From contig CAYFLR010000016.1 of the NCBI GenBank assembly GCA_964343805.1, positions 35,630 through 99,629 of the forward strand: a DNA stretch of 64,000 nt, written 5' to 3'. The DNA is from CAYFLR01 sp964343805 (GTDB taxonomy: Bacteria; Bdellovibrionota_B; Oligoflexia; CAYFLR01). The notes below the pieces were generated by a model. That model did no database searches, was not told where the DNA came from, and saw nothing but the letters and a program-made list of their open reading frames with translations. Positions 38,143 to 46,653 of the stretch are shown in pieces (the stretch's first letter is position 1; every line of letters starts with the position of its first letter). The translations under genes were made by a program, and so were the position numbers.

Positions 38143-38190
38143 AACATAAATTAATTATAATATCAATAGAGTAAAATGTAAATACTTTTT

Positions 38191-38203
38191 TTGTATTATA
38201 CAA
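38191..38203. promoter_or_regulatory. Candidate MerR/B12-regulator operator, copy 2
   Basis: TTGTATTATACAA is the reverse complement of the first site, with 61 bases between their starts. On the minus strand it reads TTGTATAATACAA, placing TATAAT in position to be the -10 box of the lipid operon. A third, half-matching GTAAATAC lies between (around 38178). It sits between two divergent genes, so it could control both. Confidence 0.55.
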
Positions 38204-38285
38204 CAATATCAAGGAGATACTTTCCTCTAATTATGGTATTCTGCTGATCAACAAAGACTTAATAATGTAACAAGGCAGGTATAAT

Positions 38286-38877
38286 ATGAATAAAAACAAG
38301 ATCTTAACTATTCAAATCATGCTGATCGCACTTATGATCTGTTCTTTAAACAGTCTAAAAGCGTCCGATTATTACTGGGTTAAAAACTTTCACGAGGTGG
38401 AAAAAGATAAATTCTATCGATCTGCCACCATCCGACCCACACCTCTAAAAAGACTCCTAAAAAAGCACCAGATANNNNNNNNNNNNNNNNNNNNNTCGTG
38501 AGGTCCAACTTGCAGATGAGTTAAACATCGAAATGATCAATATCCCCATGAGTGCTGGAATCATCCCTCACCGCAAAAACCTTATAAAGCTATTAGATGC
38601 TTATGCTTCAGCTGAGCGCCCTATTCTCATTCACTGTTTAGCTGGGGCTGATCGATCAGGGGAAGCTGCTGCCATCTATTTACAAGAATATATGGGAGCA
38701 ACTAAAGAAGAGTCTCTAGAGATGCTGACCTTAAAGTACTTGCATGTAGAAAGGTTCAAACCAGCCAAAAGATACTTTATAAGGGAGGTCTATCAAGGCA
38801 AAGAGTGGGCTTACAATGAATATGATCCTTGTGAACAAACCTACTCTCATTACGATCAACAATCCTGTCCAAACTAG
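38286..38877 (+). CDS. Exported tyrosine/dual-specificity phosphatase, split by assembly gap
   Basis: The signal peptide covers about residues 1-26. A 21-N gap (38475-38495) breaks the frame. After it, the P-loop HCLAGADRSG provides the PTP signature HCxxGxxR with the catalytic Cys. The general shape (FYRSATIRPTPL before, EYMGATKEESLEML after) fits the DSP/PFA-DSP class of small bacterial phosphatases. No clear WPD-type acid loop is visible because of the gap. It may act on inositol phosphates or phosphoproteins outside the cytoplasm. It is divergent from the lipid operon and shares its operator region. Confidence 0.82.
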
Positions 38878-38905
38878 GAGTTTTCTATAAGTCAAAAGAA
38901 AACTC
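38878..38905. terminator. Hairpin after the phosphatase gene
   Basis: GAGTTTTCT (38878-38886) pairs with AGAAAACTC (38897-38905): a 9-bp stem with a 10-base loop starting right at the stop codon. It lies between convergent genes. The U content is inside the stem and no U tail follows, so it is a weak terminator at best. Confidence 0.45.
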
Positions 38906-38979
38906 AGTTAGATCTTCCCGGGCAGCCTTGATATGTTTGGGAAGATTGGCTCCATTTAATGCCTTCAAATCAAACCTGC

Positions 38980-39330
38980 TTATTCCTCAAACTCTTCTCT
39001 TCTCACAGGGTCACAGGCAACCCCCAATAACTGCCCTAGTTTTCTGTGTTGACTGTAACCTTTGTTACTACCCACTGCACCACACCCCTTATACATTCCG
39101 TTCTCTTTAAAACTGCTCACCATCAAAATCGGGGTGAATTCATGGGCATTAGACGAAAAACCATAGGTAAAATGTCCCGTCTCTTTTTCAATATCCAGTT
39201 CGGTAAAAATAGTTTCTACCCCTTTCAATCCATTCATATCAATTTCGCTATAGTCTTTTTCAAGGTACTTCTCTAAGGCCACAAAGTCATATATCATCTC
39301 TGGTATATATTGCCATTTAAGTTGCCACAT
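38980..39330 (-). CDS. C-terminal part of a frame-broken lipoprotein (segment 3)
   Basis: A 116-codon frame begins at ATG 39330 with no ribosome site and overlaps the preceding segment by 14 bases. The text runs on naturally from it: segment 2 ends HQACLAHVAT and this begins WQLKWQYIPEM, and an in-frame TAG stands directly before the ATG. It contains Cys pairs (KGCGAVG, GVACDP). I read it as the end of one exported protein that is broken by frameshifts, although a coupled small gene cannot be excluded. Confidence 0.45.
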   Translation of the reverse strand: MWQLKWQYIPEMIYDFVALEKYLEKDYSEIDMNGLKGVETIFTELDIEKETGHFTYGFSSNAHEFTPILMVSSFKENGMYKGCGAVGSNKGYSQHRKLGQLLGVACDPVRREEFEE

Positions 39331-39598
39331 GAGCTAGGCAAGCTTGATGCTTTTCTTCAGGGTGGGTTAACCCTTCAACACCTAACTTAATCCCTCGATA
39401 TGGTGTGGTGTAATATTTTTGATAGAGTCCCCTATGTTGAGTATCAAGTATTGTCTTCTCCATATCCAAAGGAATTTTAATGAGTGGAGAGTTACTCTGG
39501 ATTGTTCCTTCCTCAGCAGCCACCACTTGACCATAACACTTTGGCGGAAACATCTTTTTAAATACCCATCTCGGCAAACAATCTTTGGCCCCCTTCAC
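39317..39598 (-). CDS. Middle part of a frame-broken lipoprotein (segment 2)
   Basis: It begins at GTG 39598, overlapping the stop of segment 1 as GTGA, with no ribosome site of its own. In the same frame a TAA lies 15 bases upstream of the GTG, so any frameshift must fall in that 15-base window. The product has no signal peptide, one Cys pair (KDCLPRW, PKCYGQ) and no recognised family. It only makes sense as a continuation of the exported segment 1, or as a coupled partner. Confidence 0.45.
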   Translation of the reverse strand: MKGAKDCLPRWVFKKMFPPKCYGQVVAAEEGTIQSNSPLIKIPLDMEKTILDTQHRGLYQKYYTTPYRGIKLGVEGLTHPEEKHQACLAHVAT

Positions 39599-39963
39599 CT
39601 GGAGTGCAAGAAATTACGCTGGATTTTTTCTTTAATGGATAAGTGGGGAAAGGCTTCGGAACCAACTAGCTTAGGACTTATCTTGGGGCTCATTTGTACA
39701 GTAGGTGAGGCTATTGCAAGGTAATAAGGATAAGCTTGGTTGAGTCCTTTGAGATTTTTTTCCTTAGAAATGCTTTCTCTTATAGGAATTATCTGCTCGT
39801 TATTATTATTTAATGAAGTATTGTGTTTTTCAGTGAGCGCCTTCCGATCAGCAGTATTGGAGTTATTGGCGTTATTCTTAACTAGATCATCACAACCCAC
39901 ATGCACGAACACCAAAGTACTCAATAAAAAAGCAAGTACTGGTATCAACTTAAAAATAACCAC
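39595..39963 (-). CDS. Lipoprotein N-terminal part (segment 1)
   Basis: GTG at 39963 with GAGGTGAT just upstream starts a signal peptide and lipobox (VHVGC). An Asn/Ser-rich tether follows, then a domain that stops abruptly at residue 122 (NFLHSR). The next two frames continue on the same strand with 4- and 14-base overlaps, so the intact ancestor would be about 320 aa. Whether the breaks are real mutations or sequencing indels cannot be told from one sequence. Family unknown. Confidence 0.55.
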   Translation of the reverse strand: MVIFKLIPVLAFLLSTLVFVHVGCDDLVKNNANNSNTADRKALTEKHNTSLNNNNEQIIPIRESISKEKNLKGLNQAYPYYLAIASPTVQMSPKISPKLVGSEAFPHLSIKEKIQRNFLHSR

Positions 39964-40059
39964 TTAATCACCTCAATCGAAGTATACCTTACAAGAAGGG
40001 AAAAGAGATGCATAGAATATCAATTGTCTCTCACTTTTTCAATTGAGGCGGACCGCTTC

Positions 40060-40281
40060 TTAGAAGGGAGACCAAACAACCTCTTTGCGAGCACTTGTAT
40101 TTTTCACATTTTCTGCCGCTGCCAAAAGCTTCGTGTATTCATCCATAGATAATATCACCGCTTCATTAAATCCTCTTTTACATATCAATTGAGGCCCCTC
40201 TGTTTCAGCCAATTTCATCACCTTACTTAACTGATTTTTGGCATCTTTGACCTTCCAAGTCCTATTTTCAGTATCGCTCAT
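40060..40281 (-). CDS. Phd/YefM-type antitoxin without adjacent toxin
   Basis: The 73-aa protein has the PhdYefM core: WKVKDAKNQLSKVMKLAETEGPQ then ICKRGFNEAVILSMDEYTKLL. These fold into a DNA-binding N-domain and a toxin-binding C-tail. AAGGGG lies upstream of the ATG. No RelE/YoeB/Doc-like toxin frame follows within the next kilobase; the downstream frames belong to the broken lipoprotein. It may be an orphan, or may have lost its toxin in the same event that shuffled this stretch. Confidence 0.82.
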   Translation of the reverse strand: MSDTENRTWKVKDAKNQLSKVMKLAETEGPQLICKRGFNEAVILSMDEYTKLLAAAENVKNTSARKEVVWSPF

Positions 40282-40371
40282 AAGATATCCCCTTTCTTAG
40301 GAGTACAATCATCATAATTTCATCTGTTTGGAGCCATATTGGATTTAGAACAACAGAGCAATTCACAATTA

Positions 40372-40410
40372 ACTGAATGGTATGTATTATCTACTGAATG
40401 GTCGTATTAT
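40372..40410. repeat. Imperfect tandem repeat, about 18-19 bases
   Basis: ACTGAATGGTATGTATTAT (40372-40390) is followed by ACTGAATGGTCGTATTAT (40393-40410), one base shorter with one further change. It lies in the spacer between the antitoxin and the large lipoprotein gene, directly beside the GC-rich repeat copy at 40418. It could be a binding-site pair or debris of an insertion. Confidence 0.6.
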
Positions 40411-40417
40411 AGTCGTG

Positions 40418-40439
40418 CACCATTTTTCCGCGCACAATG
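40418..40439 (+). repeat. Copy of the GC-rich terminal repeat, left flank
   Basis: CACCATTTTTCCGCGCAC and the next four bases match the right arm of the inverted repeat at 42707-42728 at 19 of 22 positions. The GCGCAC core stands out in AT-rich surroundings. With the oppositely oriented copy at 42579 it brackets the large lipoprotein gene. Confidence 0.7.
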
Positions 40440-40455
40440 AAAAGTGCAGTAAGTT

Positions 40456-42519
40456 TCAAGGCTTAACTCTTTGATCATCCTTGAAGCTAGGTATATTAAC
40501 CGTTGTATCGATCTTTTGCAGCTGACTTGCCGGAACCAGTGGCCAACCAGGATGGTTCATATTGGGATCGTTGATCTCTTGCTGGGAGTGCTTAGATGGA
40601 TCACCTATATAAGCGGGAGAGTTAGCTGAATCATTTTGATAGGCTCCATTCTCATCTTGATAGAAGCACTGTTTGTATACAGAAACCCTTTCCACCTCTG
40701 CTCCCACATCAGGATGTTCATTCTCTTTCACTTGATCCGGCCATAAATCAAAAGATCCCTCTTTAAGATATCTCCTTAAACTACCAGGTAATGTATTAAC
40801 AGTAGGAACATTACTTGGAGTGTTGCCTACCCAACCAGAAACAGCGCAACCAGCCAACTTGCCAGAGCTGTTTTTAGCAAGTTCAAAAACCATACCCAGA
40901 GCTGGTCCTTCAAGATAATCAGAATGAAGGTCATTAGGGCAACCATGTTCCGCTTCACTCCCTGCTTGTAGGGTAATTCCTCCATTATAAAAAGCCGCCA
41001 GCCTTCCTTCATTACTCCAAGGATTGAGGTCAAAACGTAAGAGCCTAATTCCACTTATTTTGGAATTCCCGTACAAACCCACCTGACACCAATTGTTTTG
41101 ATTTTGCTTCAAGTTCATGGACCAGTTAGCTTCAGGAACATCAAGATTCAGATCCAAAGCACCTTGATCGGTAATAAAGTAGTCCTTTTCCAAGGTGGTT
41201 TCGATGAGTGCGGAGAGGATCTCAGCTTTTAATTTAACATCACCGGCGGATTGACCATCCTGCGCATACCGCATGGACATATAGACTCTCTTTGGACATG
41301 CACTCTTTCCTTCTTGAATATCTGCTTCATTAAGGAGTTGAGGATAGGAAGCCCACATAGTACCAAAATATCCCTTCTTATCTCCGAAGGGAGGTACATG
41401 AACAATATGAAGATCCATTTCATCGCATTCTGGATATTTGGTCTTATTCCACTTCACACAGGCATTCATATGCCCTTGCATTTCCCGCTCTTCACATATC
41501 CAGAACATAGGGGTTTGGGTATTTTTTATGGAAATGTCTGTACGATATACCGGGCGATCCTCTATATCAAATAGATAAGTGACATTGGCCTTACTCACCT
41601 GTGTACCCATCTCCGCATTGGTAAAAGCCTTTTGCAAATAAGTCGTTAGGGGTAGTGTTTTAGCTTTGGTATCTTTCGATGGTAAAAACTTTGGACCTTG
41701 AGCATCCTTTTTGGTTTCACACAGCATCCCTGCAGCCAAATTCAATCCAGATTCTAAAAAAGTTCGGGCCTTCATTATTTCGTCTTGAGAATAAGCCACC
41801 GAGCAAGGTCTTCCATCTGGTTGAATCAGAGTGTGGGTCATAAATCCGGTATAAAAGCATCCTATTCCTGGATCTAGCATACTCACAACTTGCAACCACC
41901 GGGGTTGGAAACATTTTTCTGCCGTCCCTGCGAGCAACGCTTTTTGCTGTTTAATTGTGTCAGAGTAGGTTTGCTTTTTGAGACAGCTGATATACTGATC
42001 ATCATTTCCACCATTCTTACCAGGATTTAACTCATGAGGGGTGGCCATCACCTCAGCGCAATCCATCTCAGGGGGAGGATCATCAATCACTTCACGATGC
42101 TGGATATCATTAAAAGACACTAAAGGAAGAAGTAAAGTATCTGCACCCACAGGATCCATAGGTTCTCCCACATCTAATGCATCTGGTAGGGCTGCCAAAG
42201 CAAGACCTTCTGGAAAAGCAGCTCGTGGAGTGAGTAATAACAAATCAGCAGAAGCCTCTTCATCCACTTGGCTAAACTCATCCAAAGCCTCTGCTATTTC
42301 TTCTGGAGAGGCTGTCTTCTCTTTATCAGTATTGATATTTTGGTTGTTATTATCTAGTTTTTCCTCTGCCTCACTTTGACCTTCTTTAATGGCAATGGGA
42401 GAATCGGTATTAGCCTCTTCTTCCTCCTCTTTCTCTTTAGGTTCACAACCTAAAATCAATATCAATAGAGGAAATACTAATATCCATAATAGCCTTGTCC
42501 ATTTATTTTGGGTGTTCAT
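40456..42519 (-). CDS. Large lipoprotein, flanked by inverted repeat copies
   Basis: The 687-aa protein has a signal peptide with lipobox (LILGC). It then has a strongly acidic tether (KEKEEEEEANTD and a long Glu/Asn/Asp stretch to about residue 95), and a large Cys-rich domain with at least a dozen Cys. Segments such as PRWLQVVSMLDPGIGCFYTGF and CPNDLHSDYLEGPALGMVF are compact and non-repetitive, so it looks like a folded extracellular domain. I recognise no family. It stands alone between inverted copies of a 22-24 bp repeat (40418-40439 and 42579-42602), like cargo of a small mobile cassette. Confidence 0.7.
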   Translation of the reverse strand: MNTQNKWTRLLWILVFPLLILILGCEPKEKEEEEEANTDSPIAIKEGQSEAEEKLDNNNQNINTDKEKTASPEEIAEALDEFSQVDEEASADLLLLTPRAAFPEGLALAALPDALDVGEPMDPVGADTLLLPLVSFNDIQHREVIDDPPPEMDCAEVMATPHELNPGKNGGNDDQYISCLKKQTYSDTIKQQKALLAGTAEKCFQPRWLQVVSMLDPGIGCFYTGFMTHTLIQPDGRPCSVAYSQDEIMKARTFLESGLNLAAGMLCETKKDAQGPKFLPSKDTKAKTLPLTTYLQKAFTNAEMGTQVSKANVTYLFDIEDRPVYRTDISIKNTQTPMFWICEEREMQGHMNACVKWNKTKYPECDEMDLHIVHVPPFGDKKGYFGTMWASYPQLLNEADIQEGKSACPKRVYMSMRYAQDGQSAGDVKLKAEILSALIETTLEKDYFITDQGALDLNLDVPEANWSMNLKQNQNNWCQVGLYGNSKISGIRLLRFDLNPWSNEGRLAAFYNGGITLQAGSEAEHGCPNDLHSDYLEGPALGMVFELAKNSSGKLAGCAVSGWVGNTPSNVPTVNTLPGSLRRYLKEGSFDLWPDQVKENEHPDVGAEVERVSVYKQCFYQDENGAYQNDSANSPAYIGDPSKHSQQEINDPNMNHPGWPLVPASQLQKIDTTVNIPSFKDDQRVKP

Positions 42520-42578
42520 TGCAACCTCATTTAAATTGGGAGTTTTGAATTAAAAAGGATTTTATCACAGCATGATTA

Positions 42579-42728
42579 CTTTGTGCGCGGGAAATTGGTG
42601 TTTTTTCCTCTCTCTGAGCTGAATTAAGGGTTATTCATTTAATTTTAAGATGTTACCGCCTAAGGGTGGTAAACCTACTCTAAAATAAAGAGCTTAAGAA
42701 ATTTAACACCAATTTCCCGCGCACAAAG
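42579..42728. repeat. 150-bp MITE-like element with perfect 24-bp terminal inverted repeats
   Basis: Bases 42579-42602 and 42705-42728 are exact reverse complements; the core reads GTGCGCGGGAAATTGG. The 102-base spacer has no gene and contains an inner hairpin (42653-42660 with 42665-42672). A third, diverged arm lies at 40418. I see no target-site duplication. This element makes up most of the 245-base gap between the two flanking genes and could fold into a long hairpin or cruciform between divergent promoters. Confidence 0.75.
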
Positions 42729-42764
42729 ACAACTTACTCCCCTTTTATGTTAAAATAAAAGGAT

Positions 42765-43727
42765 ATGAAAAAATTCATTCTTATTGCATTACTTTTTAGT
42801 TGTGCCTTTTTAACTCCTTGTTATGGGAACTGTCCAGAGCTAGGACAAAAAAAGTCAGCAGCCATTTCTAACTTTTCCAACCGATCCCACGAGCTACCCA
42901 AAATTGAATCTATTGCCACCCAAAACAGCATCTCTATAAAGAAAGAAAGTCTAAGTACTCCAAAAGGAGAAGAGCGTTATTATAGTTGGCGGTCTGCAAA
43001 CACTGATCTTCGAACCTTTAGAGTGAATGAAAGCATGTATAAAAACGAACTCTCTTCCTACCATATGGTGGGGCGTGGTCTTTTTGCTGTGACACTTAAT
43101 TACTTTCAACGAAAGATTATAGATAAGATGAAACCCCTTTGGGATCTCACTTTTCGCTTTAACAAGGTGAAAGAGATCGCTATGGGTTTTGACGCTTTTA
43201 TCATTACCGGCAAGGTCAAAGCTCCTGCAGCCGAAGTGATGAGCCCTACATTTGCAGATTCACCACTCTATCCAAAAGGAGCAGGGCACATAGTAGCTCG
43301 CTTAGTCACTCAGTTTATGCAGGTGGCTAAAGATATAAAGGATGTAGTTTACAAGGATGTGTATGCCAATGCAGCAGTCTTTTACGGGGTTAAAAACCTA
43401 GAGTATGGTGAGATAACGATCCAACTTCCACAACCCCAAAATAGTAACGGCACTCCACGCACCGCCCTCATAGGCCGTCTTTTGGTTGATAAAAGTCTGC
43501 CGAATAAAGCCAAGCTTTTTTATTATCAAACGATCTTAGTGGAGATGAAACGACTGGGTATCAAAGAGATCATCATTGAAGTGACCGACCGCTCTCACGA
43601 GCTTCTCTACCGAAGGATGTTAGGTTTTTCAGAGTGGAAAGTGGTTTCTACTCCAGAGTATGGGGGGAATAATATTAAGTTGATGCGGGCTTCACTAGAT
43701 ATGGTAGCAGAGAGATTAGGGTTTTAA
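42765..43727 (+). CDS. Exported protein with a GNAT-like C-terminal half
   Basis: The 320-aa protein has a signal peptide (about 1-21) with AAAGG before the ATG. The N-terminal third is polar. From about residue 120 there is a strand-helix pattern ending in FYYQTILVEMKRLGIKEI then SHELLYRRMLGFSEW and a final strand. That end looks like the acyl-CoA-dependent GNAT or FeeM-like N-acyltransferase fold. Export of such a fold is unusual, so the similarity should be treated as tentative. It converges on the chemoreceptor gene with one base between. Confidence 0.6.
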   Translation: MKKFILIALLFSCAFLTPCYGNCPELGQKKSAAISNFSNRSHELPKIESIATQNSISIKKESLSTPKGEERYYSWRSANTDLRTFRVNESMYKNELSSYHMVGRGLFAVTLNYFQRKIIDKMKPLWDLTFRFNKVKEIAMGFDAFIITGKVKAPAAEVMSPTFADSPLYPKGAGHIVARLVTQFMQVAKDIKDVVYKDVYANAAVFYGVKNLEYGEITIQLPQPQNSNGTPRTALIGRLLVDKSLPNKAKLFYYQTILVEMKRLGIKEIIIEVTDRSHELLYRRMLGFSEWKVVSTPEYGGNNIKLMRASLDMVAERLGF

Positions 43728-43728
43728 T

Positions 43729-45327
43729 CTAATCCTCATCACCCCCCTCAATAACCCTTTTCATCTTAAAGATAATGGATTTTAGGACCTCAGCCTGAGC
43801 AGAAAGCTCTTCAGATGCGGCGGCTGATTCTTCCGCCACGCTGGCATTGTTTTGGGTGATTTTGTTCATATCACTCATAGATCCATTTATTACCGCAACA
43901 CTGCCACTTTGCTCCTCTGAGGAATTCGAAATCTCATTGATTAAAGTGGAGACTTTATTCACATTCTCCACAATTTCCTGAAGTGAAGAGGTAGCATGAT
44001 CTGCCACTTCAGTACCTCGCTGAGCTTTTTCCACAGAATTACTAATCAATTCGGCGGTGCTCTTGGCCGCCTGGGCTGATCTTTGCGCTAAGCTACGCAC
44101 TTCTTCTGAAACCACGGTAAAACCTTTACCATGATCACCAGCTCTGGCTGCCTCCACCGCGGCATTTAGGGCCAGTAAGTTAGTTTGAAAGGCAATCTCT
44201 TCAATGGTTTTAATTATTTTCCTCATCTCTTCAGATGAGTGTTGAATTTGCTCCATAGCATTAGACATATCTTCCATGGACTTAGCACCCTGCTCTGCTT
44301 TTCCTTTGGCTTCGGCTGACAAGTCACGAGCTGACAGAGCATGATCCGTATTTTGGTTGGTCTGTTGGGTCATGCTATCCATAGAGTTTGCTATCTGATC
44401 TAATGATGAAGCTTGTGTTGCGGCCCCACTAGCGAGATCTTGCCCTGCACTCGCAACTTGATTAGAAGCTTCAGTTACTTGACGAGCTCCCTCTACCATT
44501 TCACTGGTAAGTAATTGAAGTGGATTAATAACTGTTTTGCGAAGGAGGATAAACACTAAGAAGCAGGCTAAACCAATGATGGTCACCATCAAAAATCCAG
44601 CTTGAATTTGAATGTTTTTAAGTTTCTGATTAAATGGTTTCAAATCAGTGACAATTTGAAAAGCACCATGCTTATCCCCCACTTTTTTACCCTCTTTTTT
44701 AAATCCCAAGGGATCAGTAGGGAGGTTCAGCTTAAGAGGGTCATTACTGGGAGTCCCGTGGCACACAAGACATCCTCGATCGAGTTTAACCGTTTTCATA
44801 TAACGATATAAATTATGCTCTTCATCGACGCCATCCACCTCTTCCATGCCCGCTTGATTTAACTTTTGGAGGAGTTCTTTTTCTGTCTTGGTCACTGGTT
44901 TATACTTGGGATTTCTGGGATTAAATCGAGTGGGTTTAAAACTAAAATTACTTCTTTCAGACTCCCTTTCCGCCACCTTAAAAGACCAAACTACGGGAAT
45001 TGCTGTATTGTAATATCTAGTTTGATAGAGAGTATTGAACCAATCTTCAGATCGTAACTGTTTTTTTTCTAAAATTTGAACCGCTTCTTTCAGCATTTCT
45101 TCGGCCTTGATGGCTTTATGCTTATACATCATTTCACCAGCTGTAATTCTTGCATTTTCAGCCATTTGGGTGATGGCTTTGGATTTAAAATGGAGCTCCT
45201 CAAAGATACTGTCTTTATAATGTTTAACATACATCACAGTTAAGGCAATTGAACCAAATGAGAGTGAGAATATAAGGAAAATGAAAATTTTATTTTGCAA
45301 ACTCAGATTTTTCAAAAAAGATAACAT
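43729..45327 (-). CDS. Methyl-accepting chemotaxis protein with DUF3365 haem-binding sensor
   Basis: ATG 45327 is chosen: GGAG lies six bases upstream, and the longer frame to 45339 would need a TTG. TM1 is at about residues 14-34. The extracytoplasmic DUF3365 (Tll0287-like) domain spans about 35-240 with a c-type haem motif CLVCH (Cys186, Cys189, His190). TM2 (about 245-265), HAMP and the MCP signalling domain follow; the hairpin tip reads EIAFQTNLLALNAAVEAARAG. It is probably a redox or gas sensor. It ends without the CheR-binding NWxxF pentapeptide. Confidence 0.93.
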   Translation of the reverse strand: MLSFLKNLSLQNKIFIFLIFSLSFGSIALTVMYVKHYKDSIFEELHFKSKAITQMAENARITAGEMMYKHKAIKAEEMLKEAVQILEKKQLRSEDWFNTLYQTRYYNTAIPVVWSFKVAERESERSNFSFKPTRFNPRNPKYKPVTKTEKELLQKLNQAGMEEVDGVDEEHNLYRYMKTVKLDRGCLVCHGTPSNDPLKLNLPTDPLGFKKEGKKVGDKHGAFQIVTDLKPFNQKLKNIQIQAGFLMVTIIGLACFLVFILLRKTVINPLQLLTSEMVEGARQVTEASNQVASAGQDLASGAATQASSLDQIANSMDSMTQQTNQNTDHALSARDLSAEAKGKAEQGAKSMEDMSNAMEQIQHSSEEMRKIIKTIEEIAFQTNLLALNAAVEAARAGDHGKGFTVVSEEVRSLAQRSAQAAKSTAELISNSVEKAQRGTEVADHATSSLQEIVENVNKVSTLINEISNSSEEQSGSVAVINGSMSDMNKITQNNASVAEESAAASEELSAQAEVLKSIIFKMKRVIEGGDED

Positions 45328-45572
45328 TATAGACTCCAAAGGGTGATTTTCTAATTATTGTAAAGCATTTCGGTAGGTAATTAAATAAAATAAGTAATTT
45401 TTTAGCCCATTTTGGTATTTTTTTTAATTTCAACTACTTGCAATAATCTATCATCTCACCTTTTTGCAAAGACATAATTCACCTCCTCTGCCCTATTTGT
45501 AAAATGACATCACAGAAGAAATTAGGTAAAATTATTAAACACACAAAAATTATAGAAGCAAAAAGGCAATAT

Positions 45573-46608
45573 ATGATTTTGAAAAAATATTATAAAAAAT
45601 TATCAAAAAAGTATCTTATCCTTCCCTCCGTTCAACTTCCGATTGTGAACCGCATTTTAATCAATATGACTCTCCTATATACCTTTATATGCATTTATAG
45701 TGTTCATGGCGTGTTGACCAATATTAAAGAATTGGATCAGGTTGGGTTTAGCTTTAACTACTTCGGCCTTCAGACCTGGTACCAAGTCTTCACCGTTCTC
45801 TACCCACCTTTATTACTCTTCCTTNNNNNNNNNNNNNNNNNNNNNNNNNNNNNNNNNNNNNNNNNNNNNNNNNNNNNNNNNNNNNNNNNNNNNNNNNNNN
45901 NNNNNNNNNNNNNNNNNNNNNNTTTTCACCATTATCAGCATCTGGGTGACCCATAAAGTAGCCTACCCCCTTCACCAGATGAATATGGAAATCAGAAAAT
46001 GGGCCAACACCACCATTTTAAGAGATTTTCAACTACCAAAAAAATGCCATCAGGATTATCATATTTTATTGCAAATATTCTTTACCGCTTTTGCTCCTAA
46101 ATTTCTTGACCCCTCATTAAAAATTCAAAGTGATAAAGAAAGAAAAACTCTTCTCAAGAAAAGTTTTAAAAAGTTATCCCGTACTTTAAACCTAAACTTT
46201 CTAGGTATTTCTCTTGCAAACCTGCTATGCATCTGGGGTTACTACTACTTCTTGTTTCACCTTTACAGCGAAGTATTCAATATGAAACCTCAACTCACCC
46301 AGCCCGACATTCTGCTCTTTCTCAACCTGGAGGTAGAAAGTATTAGACTCACCAGTATTTCTATTGCCGTAGCCTTTAGTCTAGTCATTACAACCCTCAA
46401 TTGGTTTGCTATTAAAAGACTCCTGGTTCCCAGCCTACTCATTCACAAAATATGTTTTAACATTTCAACTGACCATTTATATGCGAATGAACTGCAAGAA
46501 TTAAAGAAAAGACAAAGCTCTTTCTATAAAAACTTTGCAGATCGTTTACTCACCCTTGAACAATTAAAAAAGCAGAATGCCTTGCAGTATTTTGGAGAGC
46601 TCAAGTAG
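45573..46608 (+). CDS. Multi-pass membrane protein, split by assembly gap
   Basis: ATG 45573 with AAAAAGG upstream is preferred to 45504, which lacks a ribosome site. A 98-N gap (45825-45922) hides part of the membrane region. TM1 (about residues 27-47) and TM2 precede the gap. After it a further segment ends in WVTHKVAYPLHQMNMEIRKWAN, a HAMP-like linker. Another TM pair follows (about FLGISLANLLCIWGYYYF and SISIAVAFSLVITTLNW). The C-terminus is a coiled coil. It may be a receptor-like protein with duplicated two-TM-HAMP units; no output domain is seen. Confidence 0.6.
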
Positions 46609-46613
46609 ATCTA

Positions 46614-46639
46614 GATAGGCTTCCAAAGTGAAGCCTATC
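46614..46639. terminator. Bidirectional terminator hairpin
   Basis: GATAGGCTTC (46614-46623) pairs perfectly with GAAGCCTATC (46630-46639) around a 6-base loop. It lies between the convergent genes ending at 46608 and 46654. The U tail is poor on both sides, so it may work with Rho or act as a barrier. Confidence 0.65.
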
Positions 46640-46653
46640 CACAATAGTCACAA

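Noticed and set aside
38108..38212. 35-residue N-terminal extension of the flavoprotein
   Set aside because: The FAD motif starts at Met 38107, and the extension covers the operator region with AT-rich, non-protein-like sequence.
42041..42379. Ser/Ala/Gly-rich frame opposite the large lipoprotein gene
   Set aside because: It is an antisense shadow of the acidic tether region, with no ribosome site and low-complexity composition.
45328..45339. TTG start of the chemoreceptor gene
   Set aside because: ATG 45327 has GGAG six bases upstream and gives a normal MCP N-terminus.
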